Shown here: in pieces, positions 25,735 to 35,063 of the stretch | Position numbering within the stretch: position 1 is the first letter of the stretch | Layout: each line of letters opens with the position of its first letter | Assembly: GCA_900109485.1 (NCBI GenBank) | Contig: FOAY01000005.1 | Coordinates: 186,001 to 250,000, forward strand | Direction of reading: 5' to 3' | Length of the DNA stretch: 64,000 nucleotides | From: Kosakonia sacchari | Lineage (GTDB): Bacteria > Pseudomonadota > Gammaproteobacteria > Enterobacterales > Enterobacteriaceae | Notes under the pieces: generated by a model | Told to the model about the DNA's origin: nothing | Databases searched by the model: none | The model's input: the letters and a program-made list of their open reading frames with translations, nothing else | Made by a program: the position numbers and the translations under genes

Positions 25735-26736
25735 ATGAGCAAAATTGGCATCAATGGATTCGGGCGGATTGGACGTCTGGTACTGCGTCGTCTGCTGGAA
25801 ACCAACAGCAGCGCGGAAGTTGTCGCAATTAACGATCTCACCTCACCAAAAGTGCTGGCCTATTTATTGAAGCATGATTCTAACTACGGCCCATTCGGCT
25901 GGAGCGTGGATTTCACCGAAGATTCGCTGATCGTCAACGGTAAAAGCATCACTGTCTATGCCGAGAAAGAGGCGAAACATATCCCGTGGCGCAGCGCCGG
26001 TGCTGAGATCATCGTTGAATGTACCGGCTTCTATACCTCGGCGGAAAAATCACAGGCGCATCTGGAAGCCGGTGCGAAAAAAGTGCTCATCTCCGCGCCC
26101 GCCGGTGAGATGAAAACCGTGGTCTTTAACGTCAATGATGAAACCATCGATGCTGAGGACACCATTATTTCAGTCGCCTCCTGCACCACCAACTGCCTCG
26201 CGCCGATGGCCAAAGCGCTACAGGACAACTTCGGCATCAAAGCTGGCACCATGACCACCATTCACGCCTATACCGGCACGCAGGCGCTGGTCGATGGGCC
26301 GCGCGGCAAAGATCTGCGGGCCTCGCGCGCAGCAGCGGAAAACATCATCCCGCACACCACCGGTGCGGCAAAAGCGATCGGTCTGGTGATCCCGGCGCTG
26401 AGCGGCAAACTGAAAGGCCATGCGCAGCGCGTTCCGGTGAAAACCGGCTCGGTAACCGAACTGGTATCGGTTCTGGAGAAGAAAGTCACCGTCGATGAGA
26501 TCCATCTGGCACTGAAAAAAGCCACTGAAAATAATGAATCCTTCGGCTATACCGATGAAGAGATTGTTTCGTCCGATGTTATTGGCAGCCACTTTGGTTC
26601 GGTGTTCGATGCCACGCAGACAGAAATCACCGAAGTGGGCGATCTGCAACTGGTGAAAACCGTCTCCTGGTACGATAACGAGTACGGTTTTGTCACCCAG
26701 CTCGTGCGCGTACTGGAAAAATACCGCGCGCTTTAA
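25735..26736 (+). CDS. gapC: Glyceraldehyde-3-phosphate dehydrogenase GapC (intact)
   Basis: This 333-residue NAD-dependent glyceraldehyde-3-phosphate dehydrogenase has the Rossmann motif [10 protein letters not shown] at 5-14 and the active-site SCTTNC with catalytic Cys150. The S-loop region [30 protein letters not shown] is intact, with WYDNEYG near the C-terminus. Its position next to cybB and aldA identifies it as gapC, which is a broken gene in E. coli K-12 but a full open frame here. It performs the same glycolytic step as GapA, and why a second copy is kept is unclear. A REP pair follows its stop. Confidence 0.93.
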   Translation: MSKIGINGFGRIGRLVLRRLLETNSSAEVVAINDLTSPKVLAYLLKHDSNYGPFGWSVDFTEDSLIVNGKSITVYAEKEAKHIPWRSAGAEIIVECTGFYTSAEKSQAHLEAGAKKVLISAPAGEMKTVVFNVNDETIDAEDTIISVASCTTNCLAPMAKALQDNFGIKAGTMTTIHAYTGTQALVDGPRGKDLRASRAAAENIIPHTTGAAKAIGLVIPALSGKLKGHAQRVPVKTGSVTELVSVLEKKVTVDEIHLALKKATENNESFGYTDEEIVSSDVIGSHFGSVFDATQTEITEVGDLQLVKTVSWYDNEYGFVTQLVRVLEKYRAL

Positions 26737-26744
26737 CATTCACA

Positions 26745-26816
26745 TAGGCCGGATGACGCAACGGTTACCCGGCCTGCGCTGATTGCAGGCCGGATAAGCA
26801 CAAGCGCCATCAGGCG
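26745..26816. repeat. REP/BIME pair between gapC and the hydrolase gene
   Basis: Two inverted REP-like units, GGCCGGATGACGC...CCCGGCCTGC and GCAGGCCGGATAAGC...GCGCCATCAGGC, form a BIME-type element as in other enterics. It sits immediately downstream of gapC and can fold into an RNA hairpin that protects the gapC 3' end or binds gyrase/IHF. Confidence 0.85.
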
Positions 26817-26825
26817 AGGCGAGAC

Positions 26826-27752
26826 ATGAGAAATATCAGCCCGGAAGATTTATTGACGTTGATGAAGGTCGCAGTGCAGCACGCCAGTACATTTCCCGTC
26901 TGGCCACAGGGAGAAGCGCCAGGCGCCGCCGCCAGCCCGGTGCGTTTTCAACTCGAAACATTTCACACCGGCCCGACACCGTTTGACCGCTCAGTCACCG
27001 GCGTCCGCGCCCCGGAAATCACCGTTTACGCCCCGCAAAACCCCAACGGCGTTGGGATCCTTATCGCGCCTGGCGGTTCTTACCGTCGGGTGGTACTGGA
27101 TAAAGAAGGCAGCGCGCTGGCACCCTGTTTCAATGCCAAAGGGTACACCCTGTTTGTGATGACCTACCGGCTTCCGGCAGATCAGCATGCAGAAGGCGCG
27201 GATGCGCCGCTGGCGGATATACAGCGCGCCATGCGCACGATCCGCGCCCGCGCCGGGGAGTGGTGGCTGGATCCCGCAAAGCTCGGCGTGATGGGCTTCT
27301 CCGCGGGCGGTCATGTCGCGGCCAGCCTCGGCACACGCTATAACGAAGCGGTTTACCCGCCGTCTGACGACATCGACCGCCAGAGCGCGCGCCCGGCATT
27401 TATGGCGCTGGTTTATCCGGTTATCACCATGCAAGATGAAATCGATCACCCGATTTCCCGCCAGCAACTGCTTGGCGAATCACCGACTGACGACCAAGTG
27501 CGTCATTATTCCCCCGAACAGAATGTAAACAGCGAAACACCGCCGGTTTTCCTGCTGCATGCGGTGGACGATCCGGCGGTGAAAGTCGAAAACAGCCTGG
27601 TGATGTTTACCGCGCTGCGCCGTCTTGGCGTACCGGTAGAGATGCATCTGTTTGAGCAGGGAAAACACGGTTTTGGTATTCGTGATGCGCTGGGGCTGCC
27701 AGCCGCCGTCTGGCCGGAGCTGATGATGGCATGGATAGCGACGAAAGTGTAA
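26826..27752 (+). CDS. Alpha/beta hydrolase (acetyl-xylan-esterase/BD-FAE-like)
   Basis: This 308-residue alpha/beta hydrolase has the nucleophile elbow MGFSAGGHVAA around residue 159 and the oxyanion-hole region LIAPGGSYRRVV near 77. Acidic and histidine triad members are probable in LLHAVDDPAVKVENS and EQGKHGFGIRD. This layout is shared with bacterial esterases described as endo-1,4-beta-xylanase or BD-FAE-like and with sugar O-acetylesterases. There is no signal peptide, so the substrate is cytoplasmic. The gene starts 9 bp after the REP pair and is convergent with aldA. E. coli K-12 has no homologue at this place as far as I recall. Confidence 0.83.
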   Translation: MRNISPEDLLTLMKVAVQHASTFPVWPQGEAPGAAASPVRFQLETFHTGPTPFDRSVTGVRAPEITVYAPQNPNGVGILIAPGGSYRRVVLDKEGSALAPCFNAKGYTLFVMTYRLPADQHAEGADAPLADIQRAMRTIRARAGEWWLDPAKLGVMGFSAGGHVAASLGTRYNEAVYPPSDDIDRQSARPAFMALVYPVITMQDEIDHPISRQQLLGESPTDDQVRHYSPEQNVNSETPPVFLLHAVDDPAVKVENSLVMFTALRRLGVPVEMHLFEQGKHGFGIRDALGLPAAVWPELMMAWIATKV

Positions 27753-27754
27753 AA

Positions 27755-27779
27755 GCGCCCCCGCGCCTGGCGGGGGCCA
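27755..27779. terminator. Hairpin between convergent hydrolase gene and aldA
   Basis: GCCCCCG and CGGGGGC form a strong GC stem in the 34-bp gap between the two stop codons. Only a short T-run is present (minus strand CGCTTTTAC), so it is a probable shared terminator. Confidence 0.6.
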
Positions 27780-27786
27780 TACATCA

Positions 27787-29226
27787 TCAGGATTGCAGAT
27801 ACACCATCTGGGTTTGCAGATATTCGTTCAGGCCGTGACGCCCATCCGCCCCGCCGATCCCGGACTTGCGCCACCCGGCGTGGAAACCCTGCATCGCTTC
27901 AAAGTTCTCACGGTTAATATACGTTTCGCCGAATTTCAGCCCGCGCACGGCCTTCATCGCCGCATTCAGATCTTTGGTATAGACGGAAGAGGTCAGACCG
28001 TAATCGCTGTCATTGGCCATCGCCAGCGCGTCATCAAGCGTGTCGAATGCCACCACCGGCAGCACCGGGCCAAAGGTCTCTTCGTGCATAATCGCCATCT
28101 CCTGGCGGACATCCAGCAGCAGTGTCGGCGGATAGAAATAGCCTTTCCCCTCTGGCGCTTTGCCGCCCAGCACCACGCGCGCGCCTTCCGCCACCGCGCG
28201 TGCCACTTTCTGCTCCACACGTTCCAGTGCAGCGGCGTTGATGAGCGGTCCCATGGCAATGTCGTTACGCTGCGCCGGATCGCCGAACTGCACCGCTTTC
28301 ATTGCTTCCCCAAGACGGTTAACGAAACGGTCGTAAATGCCCTTCTGCACATACACCCGCTCGGCGCAGTTGCACACCTGCCCGGTGTTGATAACGCGGG
28401 AATCCACGATCGCTTTCACCGCCAGCTCAAGATCCGCATCGTCCAGCACAATGGCTGGCGCTTTCCCGCCGAGTTCGAGGCACACTTTGGTGATATTTTT
28501 CGCTGCCGCCGCCATGATTTTCTCGCCTGCGCCAACACTGCCGGTCATGCTGACCATCGCCACTTTCGGGTTGGCGGCCAGCTCCTGGCCGACGGTTTCG
28601 CCACGCCCTAATACCAGGTTAAAGACCCCTTTTGGCAATCCGACATCCTGCACGATTTTGGCAAACGCAACGGCGTTGTTCGGCGTGAATTCGCTGGGTT
28701 TAATCACAATGGTGTTGCCGGTAATCAGCGCGGGCGCCATTTTGCGGGCAATCAGGAAGAACGGGAAGTTCCACGGCAAAATGCCGGTGGTGACGCCAAG
28801 GGCGCGCTTAAAGACAAAGATATTTTCATTAGGCCGGTCGCTTTGCAGGATCTCCCCTTCATAACGGCGCGCCCATTCGGCCATATAGTCGATGTAGTCG
28901 GCGGTAAAGGAGACTTCCACTTCAGCCAGTTGCTGAATTTTGCCGCCCTCGGCCACAATTAATGCGCTGATTTCATGCGTTTTCTCGCGAATGCCCGCCG
29001 CGATTTTGCGTAACCAGCCTGCGCGTTCTATTGCTGGTAATGCTTCCCAGGCGGGCTGGGCGCGTTCCGCCGCCGCAATCGCTTTACGCGCATCTTCCGC
29101 TGTGCCATCAGGAATGCGCGCCAGAACCTCTTCCGTCGCCGGATTGACGACATCGAGCCAGTTGTCGCCCTGCCCGCTGATGAATTGACCATCGATAAAC
29201 ATCGGGTGTTGCACGGGTGCCGTCAT
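27787..29226 (-). CDS. aldA: Lactaldehyde/glycolaldehyde dehydrogenase AldA
   Basis: This 479-residue NAD-dependent aldehyde dehydrogenase has the same length as E. coli AldA, which oxidises L-lactaldehyde (from fucose and rhamnose breakdown) and glycolaldehyde. Motifs seen are GILPWNFPFFLIARKMAPAL, MTGSVGAGEKI, the catalytic glutamate in VCLELGGKAP and the catalytic cysteine in NTGQVCNCAERVYV. The ending YLQTQMVYLQS is typical. The start at 29226 is chosen because AGGAG lies upstream and it matches the E. coli N-terminus; an earlier in-frame ATG has no such support. It lies between the extra hydrolase gene and ydcF. Confidence 0.96.
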   Translation of the reverse strand: MTAPVQHPMFIDGQFISGQGDNWLDVVNPATEEVLARIPDGTAEDARKAIAAAERAQPAWEALPAIERAGWLRKIAAGIREKTHEISALIVAEGGKIQQLAEVEVSFTADYIDYMAEWARRYEGEILQSDRPNENIFVFKRALGVTTGILPWNFPFFLIARKMAPALITGNTIVIKPSEFTPNNAVAFAKIVQDVGLPKGVFNLVLGRGETVGQELAANPKVAMVSMTGSVGAGEKIMAAAAKNITKVCLELGGKAPAIVLDDADLELAVKAIVDSRVINTGQVCNCAERVYVQKGIYDRFVNRLGEAMKAVQFGDPAQRNDIAMGPLINAAALERVEQKVARAVAEGARVVLGGKAPEGKGYFYPPTLLLDVRQEMAIMHEETFGPVLPVVAFDTLDDALAMANDSDYGLTSSVYTKDLNAAMKAVRGLKFGETYINRENFEAMQGFHAGWRKSGIGGADGRHGLNEYLQTQMVYLQS

Positions 29227-29384
29227 GACCTGCTCCTGTAATAGCATTGTTTTTAACAAGTGAGCTTATTGTTAAAAATCTATCCCCGTGCGGGGAATTG
29301 CTCAGGCGCTGTATTGGCTTTTGTGAGTGAACTCATAAAAAATGGCGCAAGATCGCAACAAATAAATTACAAGCGAGGGGGAAT

Positions 29385-29422
29385 AATGCCCGTTTGCCGC
29401 AGCTTTAGCACAAACGGGCATT
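29385..29422. terminator. Hairpin downstream of ydcF
   Basis: A 12-base perfect inverted repeat AATGCCCGTTTG / CAAACGGGCATT ends two bases before the ydcF stop codon. The T-run is on the plus strand (ATTTTTC) and the minus-strand run is interrupted (ATTATTCCCC). It probably ends ydcF transcription ahead of aldA. Confidence 0.65.
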
Positions 29423-29424
29423 TT

Positions 29425-30225
29425 TCACAGTGAACGGCTGGCGAGCGCGGCGGCAAGGGTTTCATCGGCAATCAGCACTTGCCAGGCCGCTTCCACTGCG
29501 GGAGGGAAATCAACGTGAACCAGGAAATCACGCCCTTTCGGCCCGTAGCCCGAGGCATCATCACGCAGGCGGGGAACTTCGCCCATCATCAGTGACAGAT
29601 AGCGATCCACGGGCCACAGCCCCTCCTGCTGCGGCTGGAAGGCCAGCCCTGCAGCCGTATTGCACAAGCGGGGCGTAAAACCCGGCCAGCTTAACCAGTG
29701 CGGCGCGTCGGTACATTGCTGGCTGACACGGGCAAAAGTGGCGACGGTGCGGCGCTGCATGGTCGGGTCCTGCACCACCATTGCCGTTTTCGGTTTTATC
29801 CCCTGCGAAAGCAGCAAATCAACGCTGAAACGCGCATTTTCGCCGCAGTTTCTTGATTTATCTTCAATCAACAGCTGCGAATCACCAAGGTTCCAGAAGC
29901 GACGCCCGATGTCCGCGATGATCGCCGCCTCACTGCGTCCGGTCGTTCGCAGCACGTTATAGCGGGGATGGCGCGCAATGGCGGCATACAGAAACGTTGT
30001 GGAGTGCCCCACGCCTCCCGTAACCAGCAGTGGCGTGTTCTGCGCCGCGGCCAGCGCGCACGCCGCATCGATGGTCGGCATTACCGCATTACCCGCGAGG
30101 ATCACCACATCCGCACGCACCGGCGTGGGTTTACCGGCAAAATCATTTTGCGCCAGCCATTCACCCAGCGTATTCGCCGCTGCCAGCGTGGTTTCCGGCA
30201 AGGCGGGAAATGTTGTTATCTGCAT
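29425..30225 (-). CDS. ydcF: YdcF, DUF218 family protein
   Basis: This 266-residue protein is equal in length to E. coli YdcF and shares [58 protein letters not shown] and [18 protein letters not shown]218 proteins have a Rossmann-like fold. E. coli YdcF was reported to bind S-adenosylmethionine, but its role is unknown. The start at 30225 is the ATG preceded by GGAGG at a five-base distance; a TTG codon just before it is too close to the ribosome binding site. The flanking order is the same as in E. coli on the aldA side. Confidence 0.95.
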   Translation of the reverse strand: MQITTFPALPETTLAAANTLGEWLAQNDFAGKPTPVRADVVILAGNAVMPTIDAACALAAAQNTPLLVTGGVGHSTTFLYAAIARHPRYNVLRTTGRSEAAIIADIGRRFWNLGDSQLLIEDKSRNCGENARFSVDLLLSQGIKPKTAMVVQDPTMQRRTVATFARVSQQCTDAPHWLSWPGFTPRLCNTAAGLAFQPQQEGLWPVDRYLSLMMGEVPRLRDDASGYGPKGRDFLVHVDFPPAVEAAWQVLIADETLAAALASRSL

Positions 30226-30493
30226 CAAAACCTCCTTTGCTACACCCGTCAGAGACTAACGCCTCTGTTGATCCTGAACAGGGGATCACTCCGAATCATC
30301 ACCGGTCGCACGCGGTAGCGCCAGTCGCGTTTAATTATTTCCTCTGCGCGACGACCGCTACTCTGCTGTTCAGTGAGTTTTTCAGCAGGGTTGAGCCGGC
30401 GAAGGGGTAATTCTCTCATACCGCCTTTTTAAGGAAAATGCCCCAATACGGCCGGCGCACGCAGCATTATGACGGCAACCCATTCATCAATAA

Positions 30494-31672
30494 TCAAATG
30501 ACTTGTTTGACGCTTTCCTGGTAATAACGCACCGCGGCTTCAATCTGTTTTCTTCGAAAGCAATCAATGGAATTGCTATAGTTTATCTGTTTTTCTGGCG
30601 AAATCTTCTTTACTTTAAAATCTGCGTGATGTTGAAGAAGCGTTTTACCATCACTGAGCAATTCATTCCTCTTCTCAGGAAGCATTAACTTCAATCTTGT
30701 CGAAGATTGAGCATGTTTATAATAATTCACATTTAATATCTGCTCCGTTTCTTTATTATTCAAAGAACAACACGTGTCTTTGTTAAGATACTTTGCATTC
30801 TCAATATTAAATATGTGTTGAGCAATTAAAGCAGGATCTTTTATGGCTCTTCTTGCAAAATGCAGACTGAAAAATTTGCAACCCAGTTCACTTTTCTGCA
30901 CATCAGTGTGAAGGTTCAACGCTGACAATCGCCCACTATTTTTAAATTCTTTAAACAAATCCTCGGCAAAATCGCTTCCCCAACCCATCCCATCATCCAG
31001 TGAGTCAATAGTAATCGCTGACATATTATTAAACTCATCTTTAAAGATGTCGATGTAAATAGCATGACCGGCATCATAAAAAATGAATTGTTTTCTTCCG
31101 GCTGTGCAAAACCTAATTTTATTAAAGATATCCATCCCCTTAACCTCGTAACGCAGAGCACTTCCATTTTTATTATTGACAACATTAACAACCAAAGGAA
31201 ATATGTCTCTCTCCAGCTCCTTTAAGATAACTAAAAAAGCCGAATCCGAAACTCTCGTTTGATTAAAAAGTATATTATTACTTGATTCCAGGTATGATTT
31301 TAACGTATGAGCGCTCTCTGTTGCCGAATGGCAAAGATCTGGCATTGATTCCGCATCCGGTAGCATAAAATCAATACGCGCCTCATATTTACTGTGGGCG
31401 TATTTGATGCGTTGAAATTCATTGCTGCGTATTTTCCTTTGTAACGAAGTCGATGGCTTCGCCAGGTCAAAACGTGAAGAACCTTTAGTGGCATTATAAA
31501 GCGGCATATATCCAGACTCCTTATAAAATGAAAGAAAGGCGCTCCTTGCGGCAACAGTACAGGAAGATCTGCTATTAACCTCGAGTAATTCCAGCGTGCA
31601 ACCTGGAAACGTCTTGGGCTTCGAATTCAGGCGCGAAATACTGTATTCTGGTTTGCGTAAATTGTATTCCAT
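30494..31672 (-). CDS. YopJ-family Ser/Thr acetyltransferase (candidate type III effector)
   Basis: This 392-residue protein carries the core of the YopJ/AvrRxv/HopZ family (clan CE-like fold), which uses acetyl-CoA to acetylate Ser, Thr or Lys on host proteins. Family landmarks are a His in YDAGHAIYIDIF (His203), an acidic residue in AITIDSLDD (Asp223, Glu in YopJ), and the nucleophile Cys265 in DVQKSELGCKFFSLHFA. These are spaced 20 and 42 residues apart, against 19 and 44 in YopJ. NVNYYKHAQSSTRLKLML matches the YopJ C-terminal block VTFYKHTQ. No Sec signal is seen, as expected for type III export. The gene is visibly AT-rich against GC-rich neighbours and absent from the E. coli hrpA-ydcF junction, pointing to transfer. 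The start at 31672 has AGG only two bases upstream, so it is uncertain. Confidence 0.85.
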   Translation of the reverse strand: MEYNLRKPEYSISRLNSKPKTFPGCTLELLEVNSRSSCTVAARSAFLSFYKESGYMPLYNATKGSSRFDLAKPSTSLQRKIRSNEFQRIKYAHSKYEARIDFMLPDAESMPDLCHSATESAHTLKSYLESSNNILFNQTRVSDSAFLVILKELERDIFPLVVNVVNNKNGSALRYEVKGMDIFNKIRFCTAGRKQFIFYDAGHAIYIDIFKDEFNNMSAITIDSLDDGMGWGSDFAEDLFKEFKNSGRLSALNLHTDVQKSELGCKFFSLHFARRAIKDPALIAQHIFNIENAKYLNKDTCCSLNNKETEQILNVNYYKHAQSSTRLKLMLPEKRNELLSDGKTLLQHHADFKVKKISPEKQINYSNSIDCFRRKQIEAAVRYYQESVKQVI

Positions 31673-32308
31673 TACCTCATTAATTAATATTATTCCCACC
31701 AATATATTTCATATATCTCTGCAGCGATAAAAACCTGGTTAACTTAAATGGCACACACATCATCAGATTATTCTAATATGGTATAAAATGTCGCAATATA
31801 AGATTTATAATCGACACAAGAGACCCGCCCGGTATTTCACCACGCTAACTTTTAATAATACATGCCTGACAAATCACGCCTATTTCAATTTGCTTGCCCC
31901 CTCTTCTGACGGAAAATAATGCAATCAATGGAACGATTCGTCGCGTTACGATCCAGCGGGGAAATTATGCTCATTCAGTTGCTGGCCATCGAGAGAGGCC
32001 GTGTCCCTGCTGCCAGTGCCCGGTTGCACACGCGCTTTTCCATACGGCAAGGCAGGTTACCGTCATTTGTGACAGCGTCACCTTCAGTCGTTTATTTTTA
32101 TCACTTACGCAGATCGCCGTGCGAAGGTAATCTATATTTTTCTTATACACTTGCATCAGCTTTATATGCACCCGTAATATCATTAGCACCCTAATCATTC
32201 AGTGAATGAAATGATTTTCAGGGATAACTTTAAACTTCGCTGCCTTCAGCTACGCTCTCCCACATACGACAAAACGCAGGGAAACCTGCTTCGCGAGGTT
32301 AAGAAGTC
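31673..32308. other. Intergenic region between the YopJ-like gene and the efflux operon
   Basis: This 636-bp divergent region is strongly AT-rich in its left part (31680-31870) and more mixed to the right. It should contain the promoters of the YopJ-like gene and the efflux operon. Short open frames exist on both strands but none has a family signature or convincing ribosome binding site. I see no insertion-sequence ends. Confidence 0.5.
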
Positions 32309-33961
32309 ATGCGTTTGCCGAAAAGCGATCCGTACACGCCGCGCGAATGGGCCGCTCACGAAAAGCCCCTGTTGCTGGGCTCTCCCTCAACGCCTTACCA
32401 CAGTACGCCGCGCCGTATTGCCTACGGTATTGTTGGCCTGCTGGTCTGTCTGACCGGCGCGCTCGGCAATGCCATGGTGACGGCCAACCTGCAAAACCTT
32501 CAGGGCACGTTCGCGGCCTGGTCAACGGAAATCGCCTGGCTGCCTGCGGTGTACGTGATGACCAACGCCTCTATCAACCTGCTGCTGGTAAAGTTCCGCC
32601 AGCAGTACGGGCTGCGTGCCTTTACGGAAGGGTTTCTGGTGCTGTATGTGCTGGTGACCTTTTTTCACCTGTTTATTAACGATCTCAGTTCGGCAATGTT
32701 CGTCCGCGCCGCGCACGGCATGGTTGCCGCCGCGCTCAGTTCGCTCGGCATTTACTACCAGATCCAGGCGTGGCCAGCGAAGCATCGTCTGAAGGCGTTA
32801 ACCATAGGTATTACGGGTTCTTCACTGGCGATTCCGATGGCCCGCCTCTTCTCCAGCGAACTGCTGCAACTCAACGAGTGGCGCGGCCTTTACCTGTTTG
32901 AACTGGGGCTGGCGCTCATCTCCCTGGGCTGCGTGATCGCCCTGAAATTGCCGCCGGGGGATCGTAAAAAAGTGTTCGAAAAGAAGGATTTCATCACCTT
33001 CTTTCTGCTGGCGCCGGGCATGGCGCTGCTGTGCGCGGTGTTATCGCTGGGCCGCCTTGACTGGTGGTTCGAAGCGCCGTGGATCGGCTGGGCGCTGGCG
33101 GCTGCGGTGGTGCTGATCGTTGCCGCCATTGCGTTTGAGCATAACCGCAGTAACCCGCTGCTCAATATCCGCTGGCTCTCCAGCGGCAGTATTGTGCGTT
33201 TGGGGCTGATTATGCTGTTGATCCGCATCGTGTTGGCAGAGCAGAACACCGGCGTTTTCGGCTGGCTGCAATATGTGGGATTGCAAAATGAGCAGATGAC
33301 AAAACTGGCATGGTCGATCCTGGCGGGGATTGTCTGCGGCATTGTCGCCAGTTGCCTGACCATTAAGCCTCAGCGGCTGGCGTGGCCAATTGTCACCTCG
33401 CTGGTGTTAATGATTATCGCCTCGCTGATGGACAGCCACTCCACCAGTCTTACGCGGCCTAATCAGCTCATCATCAGCCAGTTTTTACTCGGTTTTGCCA
33501 GCGCCTTTTTTATTGCGCCAGCAATGCTCGCAGGCATTGGCGGCGTGATAGCAGAGCCGCGAAACCTGGTCAGCTTTTCGGTGCTGTTCGGCATGAGCCA
33601 GAATATTGGCGGCCTGCTGGGTTCGGCAATCCTCGGTACGTTCCAGACATGGCGTGAGAAATACCACTCCAGCCTGCTGGCTGACCAGCTCACCACCCTG
33701 AATCCGCTGGTGAACGACCGGTTGCAGTTTTACAGCCAGATGTACCAGAGCATGCTCGGCGACAGTTCGCTGCTGAGCACCCAGGCCGTGACGCAACTGC
33801 AAACGGTCTCCACGCTGGAAGCCAACATTCTGGCCTACAACGATACCTATCTGCTGACGGCCAGTATCGCCGCCGCCACGCTGATCTGGATTTTATGGCG
33901 TTTGTTGCGCCTGAATATTACCGCACGCCTCGCCTTAAAGCGGGCGACTGGGACCAAATAA
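32309..33961 (+). CDS. MFS drug efflux transporter (DHA2/EmrB-like)
   Basis: This 550-residue inner-membrane transporter has about 14 hydrophobic segments, as in the DHA2 (EmrB/QacA) family. The first helix begins near residue 37 (AYGIVGLLVCLTGALGNAMV), and STEIAWLPAVYVMTNASINL matches the family's second helix. A periplasmic loop near residues 460-505 contains LLADQLTTLNPLVNDRLQFY, shared with EmrB-type proteins that join a HlyD-type adaptor. It is the first gene of an operon with an adaptor and an outer-membrane channel gene, so it forms a three-part pump across both membranes. Substrate unknown. The ribosome binding site is weak. Confidence 0.9.
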   Translation: MRLPKSDPYTPREWAAHEKPLLLGSPSTPYHSTPRRIAYGIVGLLVCLTGALGNAMVTANLQNLQGTFAAWSTEIAWLPAVYVMTNASINLLLVKFRQQYGLRAFTEGFLVLYVLVTFFHLFINDLSSAMFVRAAHGMVAAALSSLGIYYQIQAWPAKHRLKALTIGITGSSLAIPMARLFSSELLQLNEWRGLYLFELGLALISLGCVIALKLPPGDRKKVFEKKDFITFFLLAPGMALLCAVLSLGRLDWWFEAPWIGWALAAAVVLIVAAIAFEHNRSNPLLNIRWLSSGSIVRLGLIMLLIRIVLAEQNTGVFGWLQYVGLQNEQMTKLAWSILAGIVCGIVASCLTIKPQRLAWPIVTSLVLMIIASLMDSHSTSLTRPNQLIISQFLLGFASAFFIAPAMLAGIGGVIAEPRNLVSFSVLFGMSQNIGGLLGSAILGTFQTWREKYHSSLLADQLTTLNPLVNDRLQFYSQMYQSMLGDSSLLSTQAVTQLQTVSTLEANILAYNDTYLLTASIAAATLIWILWRLLRLNITARLALKRATGTK

Positions 33962-33980
33962 TAATGTTACTGGAGTGTTT

Positions 33981-35063
33981 ATGAGCCAGCAGGATGCCGC
34001 CAAAGAGCGCGCCAGCACCCGCAATAATGTTCGCATCGTTTCCCTCTTTACCGCCGCCGCCATTGGTCTTGTCGGTGTGCTGGTGATCCTCTACGCGTGG
34101 CAATTGCCGCCATTCACCCGCCATACGGAATTTACCGACAACGCTTATGTGCGCGGGCAAACCACCTTTATCAGCCCGCAGGTCAATGGGTATATCACCG
34201 AGGTGCCGGTACAGGATTTTGTCTGGGTGAAGAAAGGCGATCTGATTATGCAGATCGACGATCGTATTTATCGCCAGCGGGTGGATCAGGCAAAAGCGAC
34301 GCTGGCGATGAAAAAAGCCGCGCTGGCCAATAATCTTCAGCAACGTAAAAGCGCAGAAGCGGTGATTGAACGCAACAAAGCGGCGCTGGCCAGCGCCAAA
34401 GCGCAGGATCTGAAATCGCAGGCGGATTTAAAACGCGTCAAAGCGTTGACCGCTGACGGTTCGCTGTCGATTCGCGAGCGCGATGCCGCCCTTGCGACGG
34501 CGGCGCAAAACACCGCCAGCATTGCGCAGGCTGAAGCGACACTGGAGATGTCGCGCCAGGATCTGCAAACCACGATCGTCAACCGTGCATCGCTGCAAGC
34601 GGATGTGGAAAACGCCGGGGCAGCGCTGGAGCTGGCGCAAATCGACCTGCAAAACACTCGCATTGTCGCCCCGCGCGACGGGCAACTGGGGCAGATCAGC
34701 GTGCGGCTTGGCGCGTATGTCTCTGCCGGTACGCACCTCACCTCGCTGGTTCCGTCGCAGCGCTGGGTGATCGCTAATCTCAAAGAGACGCAACTGGCGG
34801 ATGTCGTCGTCGGCCAGCCGGTACGTTTTACGGTGGATGCGCTCGATGGCCGCAGCTATCACGGCCGTGTCGAAAGCCTCTCCCCGGCAACGGGCGTTGA
34901 GTTCAGCGCCATCAGCCCGGATAACGCTACCGGTAATTTCGTTAAAATCGCCCAGCGTATTCCGGTGCGCATTCAGGTTGAGGGGAACGAAGATGACATT
35001 GCCCGCCTGCGTCCGGGGATGTCGGTACAGGTCTATATTGATACCGGGGAGCCGCAAAAATGA
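33981..35063 (+). CDS. HlyD/EmrA-family membrane fusion protein
   Basis: This 360-residue periplasmic adaptor has one N-terminal membrane helix (about 18-38, LFTAAAIGLVGVLVILYAW). The biotinyl-lipoyl-like half motif TDNAYVRGQTTFISPQVNGYI comes next, followed by a long coiled-coil hairpin (about 95-205, rich in Ala, Gln, Lys) and the second lipoyl half NTRIVAPRDGQLGQISVRLGA. It connects the DHA2 transporter to the outer-membrane channel. The ATG at 33981 has TGGAG five bases upstream; the GTG six bases earlier is less likely. The stop overlaps the next start by four bases (ATGA). Confidence 0.93.
   Translation: MSQQDAAKERASTRNNVRIVSLFTAAAIGLVGVLVILYAWQLPPFTRHTEFTDNAYVRGQTTFISPQVNGYITEVPVQDFVWVKKGDLIMQIDDRIYRQRVDQAKATLAMKKAALANNLQQRKSAEAVIERNKAALASAKAQDLKSQADLKRVKALTADGSLSIRERDAALATAAQNTASIAQAEATLEMSRQDLQTTIVNRASLQADVENAGAALELAQIDLQNTRIVAPRDGQLGQISVRLGAYVSAGTHLTSLVPSQRWVIANLKETQLADVVVGQPVRFTVDALDGRSYHGRVESLSPATGVEFSAISPDNATGNFVKIAQRIPVRIQVEGNEDDIARLRPGMSVQVYIDTGEPQK

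Noticed and set aside
27793..28611. 272-codon plus-strand frame over aldA
   Set aside because: Shadow frame of aldA; no motif and no ribosome binding site.
31894..32194. Overlapping short frames upstream of the efflux operon
   Set aside because: Multiple overlapping frames on both strands with no motif; likely promoter region.
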